Positions 12,786-26,300 of a stretch of 64,000 nucleotides of DNA are shown in pieces. A program made the translations under genes and the position numbers. The stretch comes from Urechis unicinctus (Eukaryota > Annelida > Polychaeta > Xenopneusta > Urechidae). The notes beneath the pieces are model-generated. The model made no database searches and was not told where the DNA came from. It saw nothing but the letters and a program-made list of their open reading frames with translations. Position 1 is the stretch's first letter. The number at the start of each line of letters is the position of its first letter. Location: contig CM067346.1 in the NCBI GenBank assembly GCA_034190875.2, positions 10,191,102-10,255,101 of the forward strand. The letters run 5' to 3'.

Positions 12786-12832
12786 GATTTGAATCCGTGT
12801 GCGCGCTTGTTCAATGTCCTGACCATTACCTA
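12786..12832 (-). mobile_element. Second tRNA-like A/B box pair, minus strand
   Basis: On the minus strand TAGGTAATGGTCAGGACATTG (12,812-12,832; shown as one motif with its first and last bases) recalls the TAGTGGTTAGGAT of Glu/Asp-type tRNAs. GGATTCAAATC (12,786-12,796) recalls the B box. The boxes start only 36 bases apart, shorter than in a true tRNA, so part of the anticodon arm would be lost. Its orientation matches the box pair at 12,367-12,429, so both may head copies of one composite repeat. Confidence 0.3.
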
Positions 12833-12839
12833 TGTTTTG

Positions 12840-15800
12840 TTATTTTCCATGAAATGTGCCTTTTTCCTTGCCTCGCATTTATTTTACTCTGTTGGATTAC
12901 CTGTCACGGCTGCAGAATAGATCCAATCACCCAATTAAACAACTCAACGTGATTTCCCGTGGCCATTGAAAGCCCAAAACAAGCCACGTGTTTATGCAAT
13001 GCAAATAAAAGGCTAACCGAACAAAGCTAGAGAGCGTAAATCACCCGTGAATTTGTGAGACGTAAATGAACCAACAACGCACGATTACACAGGTTTTCAT
13101 TCCATAGTTGCTTTAATAACGAATGAACACCATATGTGCCTGAAGATTAAATTGATTTCGGCTTTTGTATCGATCATGAACTCATTAGCATATAGCAATC
13201 GAGCACCGCGAGTAAATCGTCAGTAACACCTCAAGAAAACAACACATTCACATGACCGCTTCATTTGATTATACATGCACTCTTATGCATAGGCATGATG
13301 ACAAAAATCATTGATGGTCTTGGTGAACGCGGCGCTGATTAAATTGAGCGTGGTGAAAATATCGGTCATCGGAAAATCACAGCATTGATAATGCACGGTG
13401 GCATGCCACAATAAAACCATAACCAATGTGATTTTGTACACGCGTGTATAGGATTTGGTCGTCTTTATTGTGACTCTTGTCCGGTGAATACATTGCCGGC
13501 GTTTTGTTAGATGCAAAACAATTGGATGATCTGAGCATGTGACGATATAAAAGGGCACCGCATATATTGGATTTATTTTCAATATATATTAAATCTCATT
13601 TTACTTCCGCAGTAACATCAGGTAGATTCGTGAGCAAGACAATCAACAGATGCCGTAAAGATGACATAAAGCGTATGATGTATTGTGAAATCGCTGATTT
13701 ATTTCTTGGCAATATATCAGTATTGCTGGTTAAGGAAAGTGTTTGCCTCGCTAGAATAAAGTGCACGTGCACCTGCAAACTAACATTTGTCAAATAGACA
13801 GAACGTATACGCTAATTGCTTACATACGCAGTATGATATGGCAGGAACAACCCCTCTTCCGTGTTTCCTTCAAACCAGATATTGCGACAAACCGAGCCTG
13901 ACTTTGAAATAATGTTATTGGATTTATGGGTGATGAAATGTGATGAAATGTGATGAAATGGAACATTGTAATCTTGCGGTGACAGAAAAGGATGACTGCA
14001 ACACCCACTTAGTATATTATGGGGTGCCCTAATTGTGCTGCTAGACCCCGGCACTAGACAGCTGTCCAACCTAGAAGCAGGTGACTTATACTCAAACTGA
14101 TAACGCGTATAAGTGGAATCAAGCGGATGACCTACTGACTTATAGCACGTTTTGCTGATCTTCGATTGGTTGTTACTTGGGCAAATATACAGCGATATTT
14201 CGTCCGTCGATCTGATTACCAGGATGATTTTTTATAGATAACGTCATTTTATACATCATAGACTACATATCTATCTAACGTAGCGGCGAGTCGATGTAGG
14301 CGATGACTATTCTTCGATGGTCCATTGGTTCGTCAAGACGATGAAACAGCCGCACATATAATAACATATAATTTTTAGGATGGAATTCCATGAAAGAGGA
14401 AAACCCAAATTGGGGGTAATACGCATCCTCATTTCAAATAAGTTGCGCCTGATCATATGGATAATTAGGTTAATGAGACTACTCACCAATCTGTTTTGGT
14501 ATGTCGTGGCTTAACGCCATCTATAGAGGCAGACAAATCTAACTATATCTATATCTCTCGCTCATAAAGCATATATATAAATTCTTCTTTGTTTCGTAAA
14601 GGATACTGCATGTGCCAAGCCAATTAGAGGCATAAATCAATGCATCCCTTATATGTGAATATGCTGTAAGTGGTAACTGAACAAATCGATATTGTTGCTT
14701 ATTGGAATTAATATGCACCAATATGTTAGCGAATATCTGTGCGTGCGTCTTGATGCTTTGGAAAGAACCCAAATAGATGGATAACCTTTCCGACCAGCAC
14801 AGAGCATGTACGCATCGGTAGAGGAAATACAATCAGATACGCACTCGTTATACAATGCTACATTGAAAATTAATCATTCTGTAAACATCAGGTGATATCT
14901 AATAATAACATGTGATTCAACATAAATGAATCTTTCATCTTTGTTCCACTGAGTGCATGAGTGCAAGGTGCAGAGAGCAGAGAGCTTCCTGCAACCTCAA
15001 TGCTTTAACGCCTGCCATCTATGTTTGAACAAATATCATTCATGTCACAATATTTGTCCAAAATACGACCCATCTGGAATAACCTTTCTCTGGCACGAAT
15101 CCTATTTCACATAAAAATATTGACACTTAGGAACGTTTGCTTATTCTTTTTCCGGCTAGTGACTGCTCCCATGCTGATATATTAGGCACTTTGAGCTTGG
15201 CAAATCAGCAAAGCATAGTGTGATCGTTGTCATTATGTGCCAGATATCTCTCTTTTGCTATCACAGGTCCAAGCAAGAGACGATGGCTACATATGATGCC
15301 ACTATGTTTATGACGATAACACGTGTAAATTAACTTTGATTCATTTTACTTGATGCATCGAGGCTTATCAGTGCAAACGTCACAAGCATAATCTGATCAT
15401 ACATTATCCACATTTAAAGAGATGTCACTGACATGAACTTAACATGGCCCAAGAATAAGCCGGGTATTTAACCTGGCACATTTGGATGAGCAATGAATGC
15501 AATTTCCTGAAGCAAATAAATATAAAACGAAAATCCTCAAACAATATTTTGCGATGAATCTAATAACGATGCCAACAATATGCGAGTAACAACATTGCAT
15601 AGCAATACGCGTTTTCTCTTTAAAATGGCCGTAAAATATTGCCTAACAGTCATCTCTGACATTTTCCCACATCACTCGTGTTGAGTAAAGAGCAAATGAA
15701 TGTCGCAAGATAATTGTTTTAGCGAGACCTCTCTAGTGTCATTAGTCATTCAATTGCATCTCGTTTTTGGAATTTGTTAAACCTTCGACATTTTAGGAGC

Positions 15801-16712
15801 TCTATTTCAATCAGAGAATGAAAGCAGCTGTTGTAGTGCCAAATGCTGACACGAATCAACAGGCAGACACTATTATGCAGCCCCACGTCAGGAACAGTTA
15901 ATTTTGATATCATATGTTTGTCTATTAGTTCAACTAATTTTCATTTTTTCAAATGTCTGAGAATCGACTCGCTGATGTTATTTCATAGAAAAAGCACCCC
16001 TTACGGTATGAATTCAATGTCACGTATGCTATTTGCGTGAATACTATAGCTGTTGTGTATATAGAGCAAACAAAATCAACAAAGCATACAATTAAACCTT
16101 CTGACTCTTACTCTGACTGTCTCAGAAACAAGCGCCTTATTTATTCAATACAAATGAAAGGTAAATGAAATCAAATATGGAGGCGTAATTCACCAGTGCG
16201 GCGAGATATCTCACGATCATAAGATTCAGTGACGCATCTAGTAGAATAACTAGCCATTGTATAATCGCGTCAAGTAACACTACATTTTAACCTAAAATAT
16301 ACCCGAAAGTCTATTATATGTCTAGATTTCTTTTATGACAGCGAAATTACATTGATATTAATTGGCGCTGTGACCTGAACTAGGTTCAGCTTAACAAACA
16401 TTGGGCACACATTACATACATACAACATATCCAATATCATGGATCCGTTTTTCTGTCTGCAAGGGACATCCGACCAATGTGTGTTTATACATGTGTCGAC
16501 ATAAATGCTGCGTTGAGCTGTGATATTCCAGAAGCGATATTTGATATAGTCATTACTATAGTAAGACTTGTAATGCTGCATTTTAGTCGCAATGGATAGA
16601 ATATGTCATTGTAAATTTTATTGCTAGATCAGGGACGAAACCCGTCTGATGGCATAGTCGAATTTGCTACCGACCTTAAATGCAATAATGCTACCTAATA
16701 CAGAGTCAATGA
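12840..16712. other. Non-coding stretch, nothing recognised except a small minisatellite
   Basis: Several open frames of 60-99 codons (for example 13,283-13,582 minus and 14,539-14,832 minus) resemble no family and overlap frames on both strands. A B-box-like word at 16,630-16,643 (minus) has no properly spaced A box. Confidence 0.55.
13931..13960. repeat. Perfect 10 bp x 3 minisatellite
   Basis: The unit TGATGAAATG is repeated three times without a mismatch. Confidence 0.97.
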
Positions 16713-17108
16713 ATGTTGCAAGTAAAGCTTGTCCCCTTTCATAAAATATGCGAGGCAAGCTTTACCAAGTATTGTTGCTTTAAATCACATCTTCAGCCAC
16801 CAAGTCGACTTACAATAGAGGAAGACACGACGTTGATGGTAAGCTATGCTTCCAATTGGAGACGGCGTGTCAACAACATAAGGTTCATGGACATCTTTTA
16901 TGAACCGGGCACATATATCCCAGTATCACATACAGTCGAGTATGTTTTTGCTTATGGGACACAGCCATCCCGACCATGTATTGATAGGATGCACAATAAA
17001 CTGCCGCTAAGTGATCAACAGAACCGCAAGAGTATATTAACTGTACACAGGAGAATATTATTAAATAATTCATCTAGAAAACACATAAATATTGATTGGA
17101 ATGCATAA
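16713..17108 (+). other. Longest anonymous open frame, 131 codons, unrecognised
   Basis: ATG-started frame of 131 codons ending at 17,106-17,108. I see no signal peptide, membrane span or known motif. At this base composition stop codons make up roughly 7% of random codons, so in six frames over 64 kb about one chance frame of this size is expected. There is no donor/acceptor context or CpG-rich promoter, so I do not call it a gene. Confidence 0.15.
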
Positions 17109-20100
17109 CGTAATATTGATATAATGCATCGTGGTTAGTATACGATTAATTGTGTTCTGTTTTATTGTACATTTAAACATACCAAAGCCACAGCGCCACA
17201 TTCGAAACCCTTATAAAGAACCTGCTTACTGATTGGAAATTAATGATACAAATTGCTTTTTTTGGAAAGAATTGTCCGACAGTAAAACTGCAGAATTTAG
17301 CATGAGTGCAAATATGTTGCTGTGCTAATAAAACAGCGTCATTTATGAATTGTAATCACTGCTGCTGCTTGTGAATACAATCATTATCACGTCTTCACCG
17401 AAACAAAATATTATTCTTTATAATATATCCTGCAGCATATTACTTTAACATTTAACAGTTAATACGTATAGACACAGATGCCATCACTGGCATGTTCCAA
17501 TGACAGTGTTGCCTATTTCTATGCCAGCTGATTAGTATTGCATACCTAGAGTCTTTACAGTGTCCTCATATACCCTACCATCTACTGATGTGTAATCAGG
17601 AAGCTATAAATAATTCTCTTTGAGTATGCTTTCTCAAAACCTCCTAGAATCTGGAAAACAATTATCCTGTTGGCCAAGGCAATGAAATATGCTGTTGATG
17701 ACACCTTTATGATACAATTTGGTCGGTTTACGAAAGAACAGCTATCAATGCACTTACCTCATAGGGAACTTCGCTAATAGAATACTCTGTTATTCCTGAG
17801 CAATGTTGTTGTCTTCCTAATCATGCCACAGCTTCATTGGTGCATTAAGTAGACTCAATATGGCACAATAAGTTTTATTGTATTTTTGATTTGCAATTTA
17901 CGTTGCGAAATAGATGACATCCGTTCTTCAATTAAGTAATTCCGTACAATGGCGCGTCCACATTTTATTTGCATAGCTGGTGTTTTAAAGAGATAATGCA
18001 GAAACTTATTGAACACTAAGCTGAGTACGCACTAACCATGCCGTCCACGTTTTACGCACAGGATTAGTTGACAATAATCAGTTATATTAAGAACCACAAC
18101 ATGAGACAACATTATATATTTAGTGCACGCCATATATTCATTACAAATGATAAATTTATGTGCCATTGCGGATCTGGAATAGTTATGATTGGTACTGTGA
18201 ACCTGAACAATCTTATACAGCCGTAAATGTCTGCATTTGTCAGGCATGCTTCATGAAGATTTCAAGTACACATACACGCTTTGCACATTTGCTTTCCTTG
18301 TGTAAAAGAACATTCCGGTGCATTGACAGTTTACGGCTATATAGGCTACTGTCCGCTAGTGTTGCTTATATTGAAGATGCGTGTGTCCTGGACCTTTGTC
18401 TAAGTTGCTGCACTCGCAAACTATAGCTATCGATATGTCTTTGAAGTTGTTGATACCATGTACCGATACAAGTGTAATGATCCAAAATGGGAATTTGGTG
18501 GTACTGTTTATACCGTACATTTGTTAGGTATCCGATCCTGATCTGAGTACTCACCATTTGACATTCTTCTTGCGTTGTGTTGCTTAACCGATTGATGTAT
18601 CCGCACTAATGAATTGTGTATTAACACGCATTACGTATGTATTTGTAATGCTACTCATTTGACTGATTCCAGTGCATAACACAGAAGTTATCTATCTTAA
18701 CAGGCCGTTGTTAGGATGCCTGAGAAATTAGACTGAATCAAACATTAATATTAAGCAGCATATATTTAGTTATTCATTCAATACAATAACAGCTCTAGAC
18801 TAAAGCGAAAAAAGGTCTGACGTTTATTATATTTGGCAGATGATAAAGCACATTGTAAGTTAGTAGATGAACTGCGTTATTGTATCAAATTAAATAGAAT
18901 GGTCTAAGGAATTTAGATGCCGTTGAGAATTTTCTTAGGTTCATTTATGAACGAAGAGCAGGGCAATGCGGGCGAATTATTTCTAGAACAATACTCCCAC
19001 ACCGTCGTACATCAATTTCACGTGACCACAATCTAATGTAGAAGGCTGGGATAAATTGTCTAAACGTTATAGTGAGAGTCAGCTACTAGGCAAATCCATA
19101 CCACCTGCCATCACACGCCAGAAATCGAACCATTTAGGCTTAGTTACCATGATTGCGAAACGACAACATGTTCAGTTTAATTTATTAGTTTGACTGTTGT
19201 TGAACTCATCCCTGAGTTGTGATCGATCACTGTTTTATATATGGTCGGTGCTGCGTGCATGTTTCAGTAGCTACAAACTGGTTGACACTCGACTATTTGC
19301 ATTGCCTCTGAAACCAGGTAAACATTATAGATAATAACATAGAATAACGACAATCCAAAAACCTTCGAATCCTAACTAGGCTTTAGTTGCGATACCACAT
19401 AGAACACCGTGGAAGCCACTATAGAGGCTCACTGTACCCTAAACTGATTAGCAATCATCTGTGTTGACCCAAGCATACATTCTCACATAATGTTTGTGAC
19501 TTTTGTGATTGTTTCATGTGCAACGCCAGTGGCTTTGTGTGTTACTTACCTACGCACGACAAAAACTTAATTGGGCCAATACTGTCTCATATAAGCAATA
19601 ACCTTGGTAACCTATGTAAAAGCAGGAAGGAAGATTTGAGATTTTTTATACAATGCCAGCTTCGAAACAACGTTCTAAAATTCAAAATTCGACGTTCCTG
19701 TGTAACTGATAGCGATGCATCATCTATCCTGAGCCTTGTTACTCTCCCCTGATGATATTTGTGATACGCAGTGGATAGGACCGTCTGTAAGCTGGCTATG
19801 CGTAGACAGCAAGATGATATACAGCAAACTTAACATCCGTCATCTCATCCAAGCATGATCAATTGGGAACGCTTTTCAAGGTTCAAGGTTGCACAGAAAA
19901 TATATTGCATTCATAGCTAAAGTTAGGCCTTACACAAGGTCATGCTGAGGCTAGGTAATCCAAGCGCAGCCGGCGTCGATATCTCGCCGCGCTTTACATA
20001 TTCTCTTTTTTCATCAATATGATATCTAATAAGATAAATCAAGTAATGTTTAAACATTCTTGAATGGAAGTATATCTATCAAATGCCATGCATCAAATCG

Positions 20101-22520
20101 ACATAATAACTATCGATGATATCTGATGCCGACTGATTATTTATGTGCTGCTATATGGTAATGTTATTAAGCCCAATATCACGCATGTCTCATCTTTACA
20201 ATTGCTCTGTCAGCATTATCATCAGCAGCAAAATTTTCAACATATTCATGTTGTTGGTGCATGTAGAAAATATGTGTGGATACTACGTTGGGATAAAGAA
20301 CTTCTTGCAATTAACATCCCAAAGTTTTTGAACTTCTTCTTTGATCTATCATTAATGAAACATCCATATTTAGTTTTTTGTGAACTAAATAATGACGCTA
20401 CTGTTATATTTTTTCGTATAATGTATATTGCGCTATTAAAACCACGAGCTAACAGCAGGTATGTAATGTGACCGGATCACAAGTATGAACCTTGCATCGG
20501 TTTACTTGAGCATAGTTGTATTCACCTCTTTGCTGGCAAAAGTCGGGGATTGCTCGTCCGCTCATATAGAGATACAAACTCACAAACATTTGATGAAGGC
20601 TATAGCCCGTTACCTATTAGCCTCAGAACGCGTCAACCGCTAACGAAATTATGGCTACCAATGTATTTAAAGTTGCTTATGTAACCCACAACACTCAGCC
20701 TTGTCCATTCGCATTTACAGCCGCAAAAAGAAGTCAGTTTCGAGTTGATATTTCTGGCCGTGGGTTAATCCATCCGGCATTGCAAAATCGAATGAAACTA
20801 AGATATTTATCCCGCACATTCAAGGGGCATGACCTGTCAGATCTCATCAAAAGCCATAAAACTATCCTTTAGGCATTAAATATTGTACATCAGAACTGGC
20901 AATCAAAGTGGTAGAAACAGGTGCAAAATAAAATACGAGTTTTGCTAGCTTACTGCCACTAAAATACTTGACTGGACTTGAACTCTTGCTATAATGAAAC
21001 GAAGTGATCATCTAACAGAACGTAACGGTATTATATATAAAATATGCGTACTGGTTAAGGTCAATAGCACCGCTCTTTATCTAGTTTTATAGTAAAATTC
21101 ATTAGGGTCTATAGAGACCGCTCGTAGGCGAAATAATCAAATTTCCCCTACATTGCAAAATTATATGCCCTGGGGGAACATTTATAATTTTACTGCTTAT
21201 CCATTTTTCAACAGAGGTCAGTCTATTCCGATCCCATGAGTGGGTGGTATTGTTCAACCTATTTATAAAACCATGGCTTCCAGCGTAGAGCTGGAATATT
21301 TGTTCTACTTTGTTAAAGACTCTTTTAAGAATGCAAAATGTATATATTCACGGTCACCACCCATTTGTGTTACCTGTACTTGTTATTACGTTTGTCTGGT
21401 CATTGATTACCTGACATTTATTTTTAAAAGGTCAACCTATAATTCCTCAATTTGGGTGGTAAGTCAATTTGTTTTCCTGTAAACCAAGGCGAGTAACAAG
21501 CGTGTGAATAAAGTTTTTATCAATTTACCCGCCATATAACATGAACGCGTGATGATTTTCGTCCAAAGGAACGTGTGTATTGAAACTGATGCATCATTTA
21601 GGTTTCCGTGTCGATACACATTTATCGAATCGTAAACTAACACCTCCCTGTTTATTCTGTGTTAAGACTGGTGCCATATTGTTTGAATATGTCAACGGAA
21701 CATTGTGTTGTGTATCAACATAATCTAACCTATATTACCTTCTGCATTTCCAGATAAATAATTTTAACTTCGTGACCCGACAAAAGTGCTTTTCGTGTTT
21801 ATCATTTGTTTAAACCATCTAACGCAGACAAGCTATATTGCGCGTGCAATGTTGCAGTTTTATTGGCAGTAGCTACGAATTATTCAAACGAAGGAACGAT
21901 TCAGTGATCTTTGTAACCACGCGCGCCTGAATAGAAAACAGATAATATTCGATAGCTTAATGTACCTATAATTGGTTCATGAATTGCTTAAATAAAAAAA
22001 CTGTAATAATACCGACTAATGGTCATTATGAAACCGCCAGTCGCTCAATATTTGGGCTATGAATTGTCGCTACTAGTCTTACTCCGAGCTGAATTGAATG
22101 CGTAGTTGGATCTTTTTATTCGGTTCGAGAATGCCTTACAGCTCGCGTTCATTGTGGAAGCATGAAAAAAACCATATTGTGTGATGCTACAATTAACCAC
22201 GCCGTCCACACACAGCATGTGCTAATGGTAGTAAGCTTGGAAGGCATCGGATTTTACCGCTTTATTAGCATGATATAATTAGACGACATTAGGAAATACA
22301 GCTTCCTCTACGACTAAATGAAATGCAAAAAAAGGCACTTATGTAGCCTAAAACAGGTAATGCAACCGATGTTACTGTGTAAGGGTACAATAAGTAGATT
22401 TTCAAAGAGTTTTAAAGACAGCCACCAAAAACTTCGTCATGACGGATGGGAAGGATCGCAAGACCGTAAACAGGTGCCCGCCACATTTGATACGAATATA
22501 TATGGCTAGTAATAATATTG
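17109..22520. other. Non-coding stretch, nothing recognised
   Basis: No repeats or domains recognised. Open frames such as 18,160-18,426, 19,516-19,752 and 20,145-20,471 (all plus) have no family features. Confidence 0.55.
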
Positions 22521-22543
22521 ATATATATATATATATATATATA

Positions 22544-22599
<56 letters not shown>

Positions 22600-22628
22600 G
22601 ATATATATGTATATAGATATATGTATAT

Positions 22629-22670
<42 letters not shown>
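22521..22670. repeat. (AT)n-rich compound microsatellite
   Basis: Alternating AT with a few interruptions (TTTATATA, GATATATATGT), leading directly into the tandemly duplicated unit. Confidence 0.95.
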
Positions 22671-22674
<4 letters not shown>

Positions 22675-22878
22675 GGCACATATATACAAGTATATATATT
22701 TGTATATATATCTAGATATATATGAATGAATTTCTTTATATAAATATATATATATAATTATATATAGATATATATAAATAAATATAAATTTATATATACA
22801 TATACATATATCTATATATATACATACATACATATATATATATTGATATATATACATATATATGTATATATATGTATG

Positions 22879-22909
<31 letters not shown>

Positions 22910-22996
22910 CTATATATATACAGTATTGAGCCACACACTTCGGTCAAAATATCGCATGAGACTTTCGTAAGACCCTCACTTTTATTTATATATATA
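22671..22996. repeat. 326 bp AT-rich tandem unit, copy 1
   Basis: Starts at TTTAGGCACATATATACAAG and runs through AT-rich DNA to a non-simple core of about 67 bases (AGTATTGAGCCACACACTTC to CCCTCACTTTTATTT, ending at about 22,988). The next copy starts 326 bases later. Confidence 0.92.
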
Positions 22997-23310
22997 TTTA
23001 GGCACATATATACAAGTATATATATTTGTATATATATATATATAGACTATATATATATGAATGAATTTCTTTATATAAATATATATATATAATTATATAT
23101 ACATATATATAAATAAATATAAATTTATATATACATATACATATAAATATATATACATACATACATATATATATATTGATATATATACATATATATGTAT
23201 ATATATGTATGTATATGTATATATATATATATCTATATATATATAGTATTGAGCCACACACTTCGGTCAAAATATCGCATGAGACTTTCGTAAGACCCTC
23301 ACTTTTATTT
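22997..23310. repeat. 326 bp AT-rich tandem unit, copy 2
   Basis: Same order as copy 1. The ~67-base core appears identical, while the AT-rich part differs in tract lengths. The array ends at 23,310, where ordinary sequence (TAAAGCTTTG) begins. Confidence 0.92.
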
Positions 23311-26300
23311 TAAAGCTTTGCCCTTACTTTCTAATCTGACCTTTAGGGCATGTCAGACGTATTGGTGTTTTGCTGTATAATTAGAAACCTTTCCAATCTA
23401 GGTTTGTCGTTGCGAAGGTATATTGACCGGGCCTGTATATTCTGGATGGTGTTTAGCATGGGATATATTGAAACCTGCAATTTCATTAGGTTAACGAGAC
23501 ATAACTACGCATATTGACGCCTTCAACTTCTCCATCAGACCCTTTGACATCGATATTTTCGCTAATCTAAGGTTTTGTATCAGCTGCCGTACATGAAGCA
23601 CTCCACAAAACTTAAAAGCTTTGTCAAGCAAGAAATGAGTGTCGTTTTGTTGGCGTACTCCTCAGGTAACTAATGTTCTTAGTATTTCGTCAGCAACAAC
23701 ATGATGAGTTTCAAAAGGACGGACCCCACGCCAGACACTTTAGTAGCATTGTTCATTATGTCTGTCCAACGCATTCTTCTATATTTACTACACCTCTGCA
23801 TTCCGTTACTCAGCCAACCTTTTACACACGAAAGTGCTTTACCACGAATGTCATGAGCAATTAAGAAGATTTAAGGTGATGAAGTCCCTTAGCTAACGCT
23901 GAAGTTACAATGTATTTTGCGTTTATTCCACCGCCGTACAGTAGCTCTTAGCCGCTCTTATCATTACCACGGGATAAAAGGGTTTCCAGTCATTACAGCT
24001 TTCGGAGTATGTTTATTGATATCGTCAACAAGTACATAACATTTGCACCCAACATTCCGCTAATTATATTGGCAAACGGCGTAAACTGTTCCCACGGGAA
24101 TGTGTCAGGCTTTTATGACACCTGTGGTGACATTAATACACAAAATTTCTCACTGAAAATAGGCGATTAAAATCGTACTTGTTCATTGCTCATCGACAAT
24201 TCATGTGTTTATAGAAACAGTTGTGCTCAAACAGTGTTAAAGCGAAATAGGACATAGTTGATATCCCTTTTATACCAACTTAATCGTGTCATACTGCTAT
24301 GACACTAAGTAGACAACTGCGTTCAATCTATGTTGTCCGCCTGCATATTGTACCATTGGTAAACAAATCTATGAATTCGACGAGATTTTTTCACGCATGT
24401 CAATAATTGAACTTTTTATCGAAGCAGGTACAATTTGAATAGGGCGTTCGGTATGAATCGATCTATCCGGAAACGACATGGGAGGTTTACATAAAGCATG
24501 GAAAGTAATCACGAAGTCTCCAGCGTGGAAATAAAAGAAGGCCTAGTTAAGCAATAGGTAGCTCATGCACCAACAAGTGCAGTCGCAGGTTTGAGTAAGC
24601 AATTAAGGCTTCATGTGATGTTGCTTTCGATGGGGGCAGAAATAGGTGTTTTACAGTCATGTGAACGCCAAGCCGGATGAAATGATGTACTTAATAATCC
24701 CCAATTGGATGGCTTACGCTTTTGTGAGCCAGCAGACGTTGCAACTTCTAATAAGCCAAAAAAACGTTGGTCTTAAAAGTTTCTGTACTTGTCCTTGCAT
24801 GCCATTCCAGATAATTGCTAGTACTGGTCCTGTTATATTATTTTGTTGTACATACAATGCCAATCGATAAGATAAAACCAATAATTTTAGGTTTGGTTTT
24901 AAATTTGAATATGAAAAGCTAGCCCACATAAGGATCGCGTGGATACAGAAGAGGAGGTAAACTAATGGTGTAAGGTAAGTTTGATTTTATTGTTTGAATA
25001 AATATTTTATGTTCAGTATCCTCATATTGTCATCTCTTAATTCTATATAGTTGTTTTCTCTATATATTTCAGGAGCTTAGAATTCATCTGTAATGGTCAG
25101 AGTGTGTGAATAGCATGGGACTTACAATGTGCTGTGGGTATCAGCATGCCATTCATTGTGTGCATGGTATTATGCAGTCAATTCAGTTACGATGCTGCAG
25201 TTACCTTTGGATTCAGAGCCGTGCAGTCCAGTCGGGGGCAGTTGTACAAGTACACTGCAATGAAAGGCAAAAAGGCATTCATTGATTGATTATTAATTAT
25301 GTTTAGATACGGTGAATATCCACTTATGCTGATTCAATTACATAACATAATCAGACATTTATTGTCATATGTGTTCATTTAGATGAAACTGATATCCTCA
25401 TTGCTACATGTGTAGTTATAATCTCAAATTGTAAACTGTTAAATGTTTCTTGAACTTTAAATGACATTCTGGAGGAAAATAAGCTGCAACCGCTTCTGTT
25501 GCAACAACATGTCTGTGAGTTGAAACAGATACCGGCTCCCATCTAGCAGCTCTGATACCATTTCAAGCTATGATATAATGAAAATTTCCTTTTAAGCTTT
25601 TCCACTGAATACTAATATAAGTTCTGCTTTGTTTATTTTCAACCCTAAGAGTTTGTCATTATGACAGTTATCGACGCCCAATGTGTATTTTTAATTAATT
25701 TGTGCTTCAAAGTATTTGGTTATTCTACTGTGGACATTTAAGCCATTGTCCTGACTGTGGCTGTTGTGGCCATGCTCTTGTGCGACCTAGTCAGGCTCTA
25801 TGCAAGGTTGGGGCACACACTCGCTTAAGGCTATGAAGAACCGCATAAGCACAAATTACTTTGCAGCAGGTCAGGGTTTATTTTAGCCGCATAAAAGCTG
25901 CCAGTACGATGCGTGTATCTGTGAACACGAACAACACGATCCTGTGCAATTCCATGAATCTTTATGATCTTTCTTATTAACTGCACTATTTTATCTAATG
26001 CGTGATGCAAGATTTAAGTTACCGGTAACTTGACTTCATCTCAACTCAAGAACGAGTGTCTTTGTGACCGTAAATAAACATTTGTTGTGCTGTATTGTTG
26101 GGATGAATACATATTTTAGAAGGGTAGCCGCTGTCACAAAGACCCATAAGACCGCCACTTTGAAACTTATATAACATCTTGGCATTAGGTCTCTTATCTT
26201 TAGACTTCGGTAACACACTATCTGTAACAAATTTATTGACAGTGTGAAAAACTTCATCTCCCAATTACAATATGCTTCCGAGTATCTGTCTTGAAATCAA

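Noticed and set aside
13960..14060. CCCACTTAGTATAWTATGGG similarity between about 14,000 and 27,470
   Set aside because: Only about 20 bases match convincingly and the flanks do not align, so chance is possible.
16625..16675. Minus-strand B-box-like GGGTTTCGTCCC with a TAGC word upstream, possible SINE head
   Set aside because: The boxes would start only about 25 bases apart, too close for a pol III internal promoter, and no body or tail is visible.
18898..19041. A 47-codon plus-strand frame with protein-like text (F-L-R-F-I-Y-E-R-R-A-G-Q-C-G-R-I-I)
   Set aside because: Short enough to be expected by chance many times in the window, with no start codon, no splice context and no family recognised.
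16196..19993. Inverted 13-base match GCGGCGAGATATC between about 16,198 and 19,989
   Set aside because: Similarity does not extend beyond the core; not enough to call a repeat.
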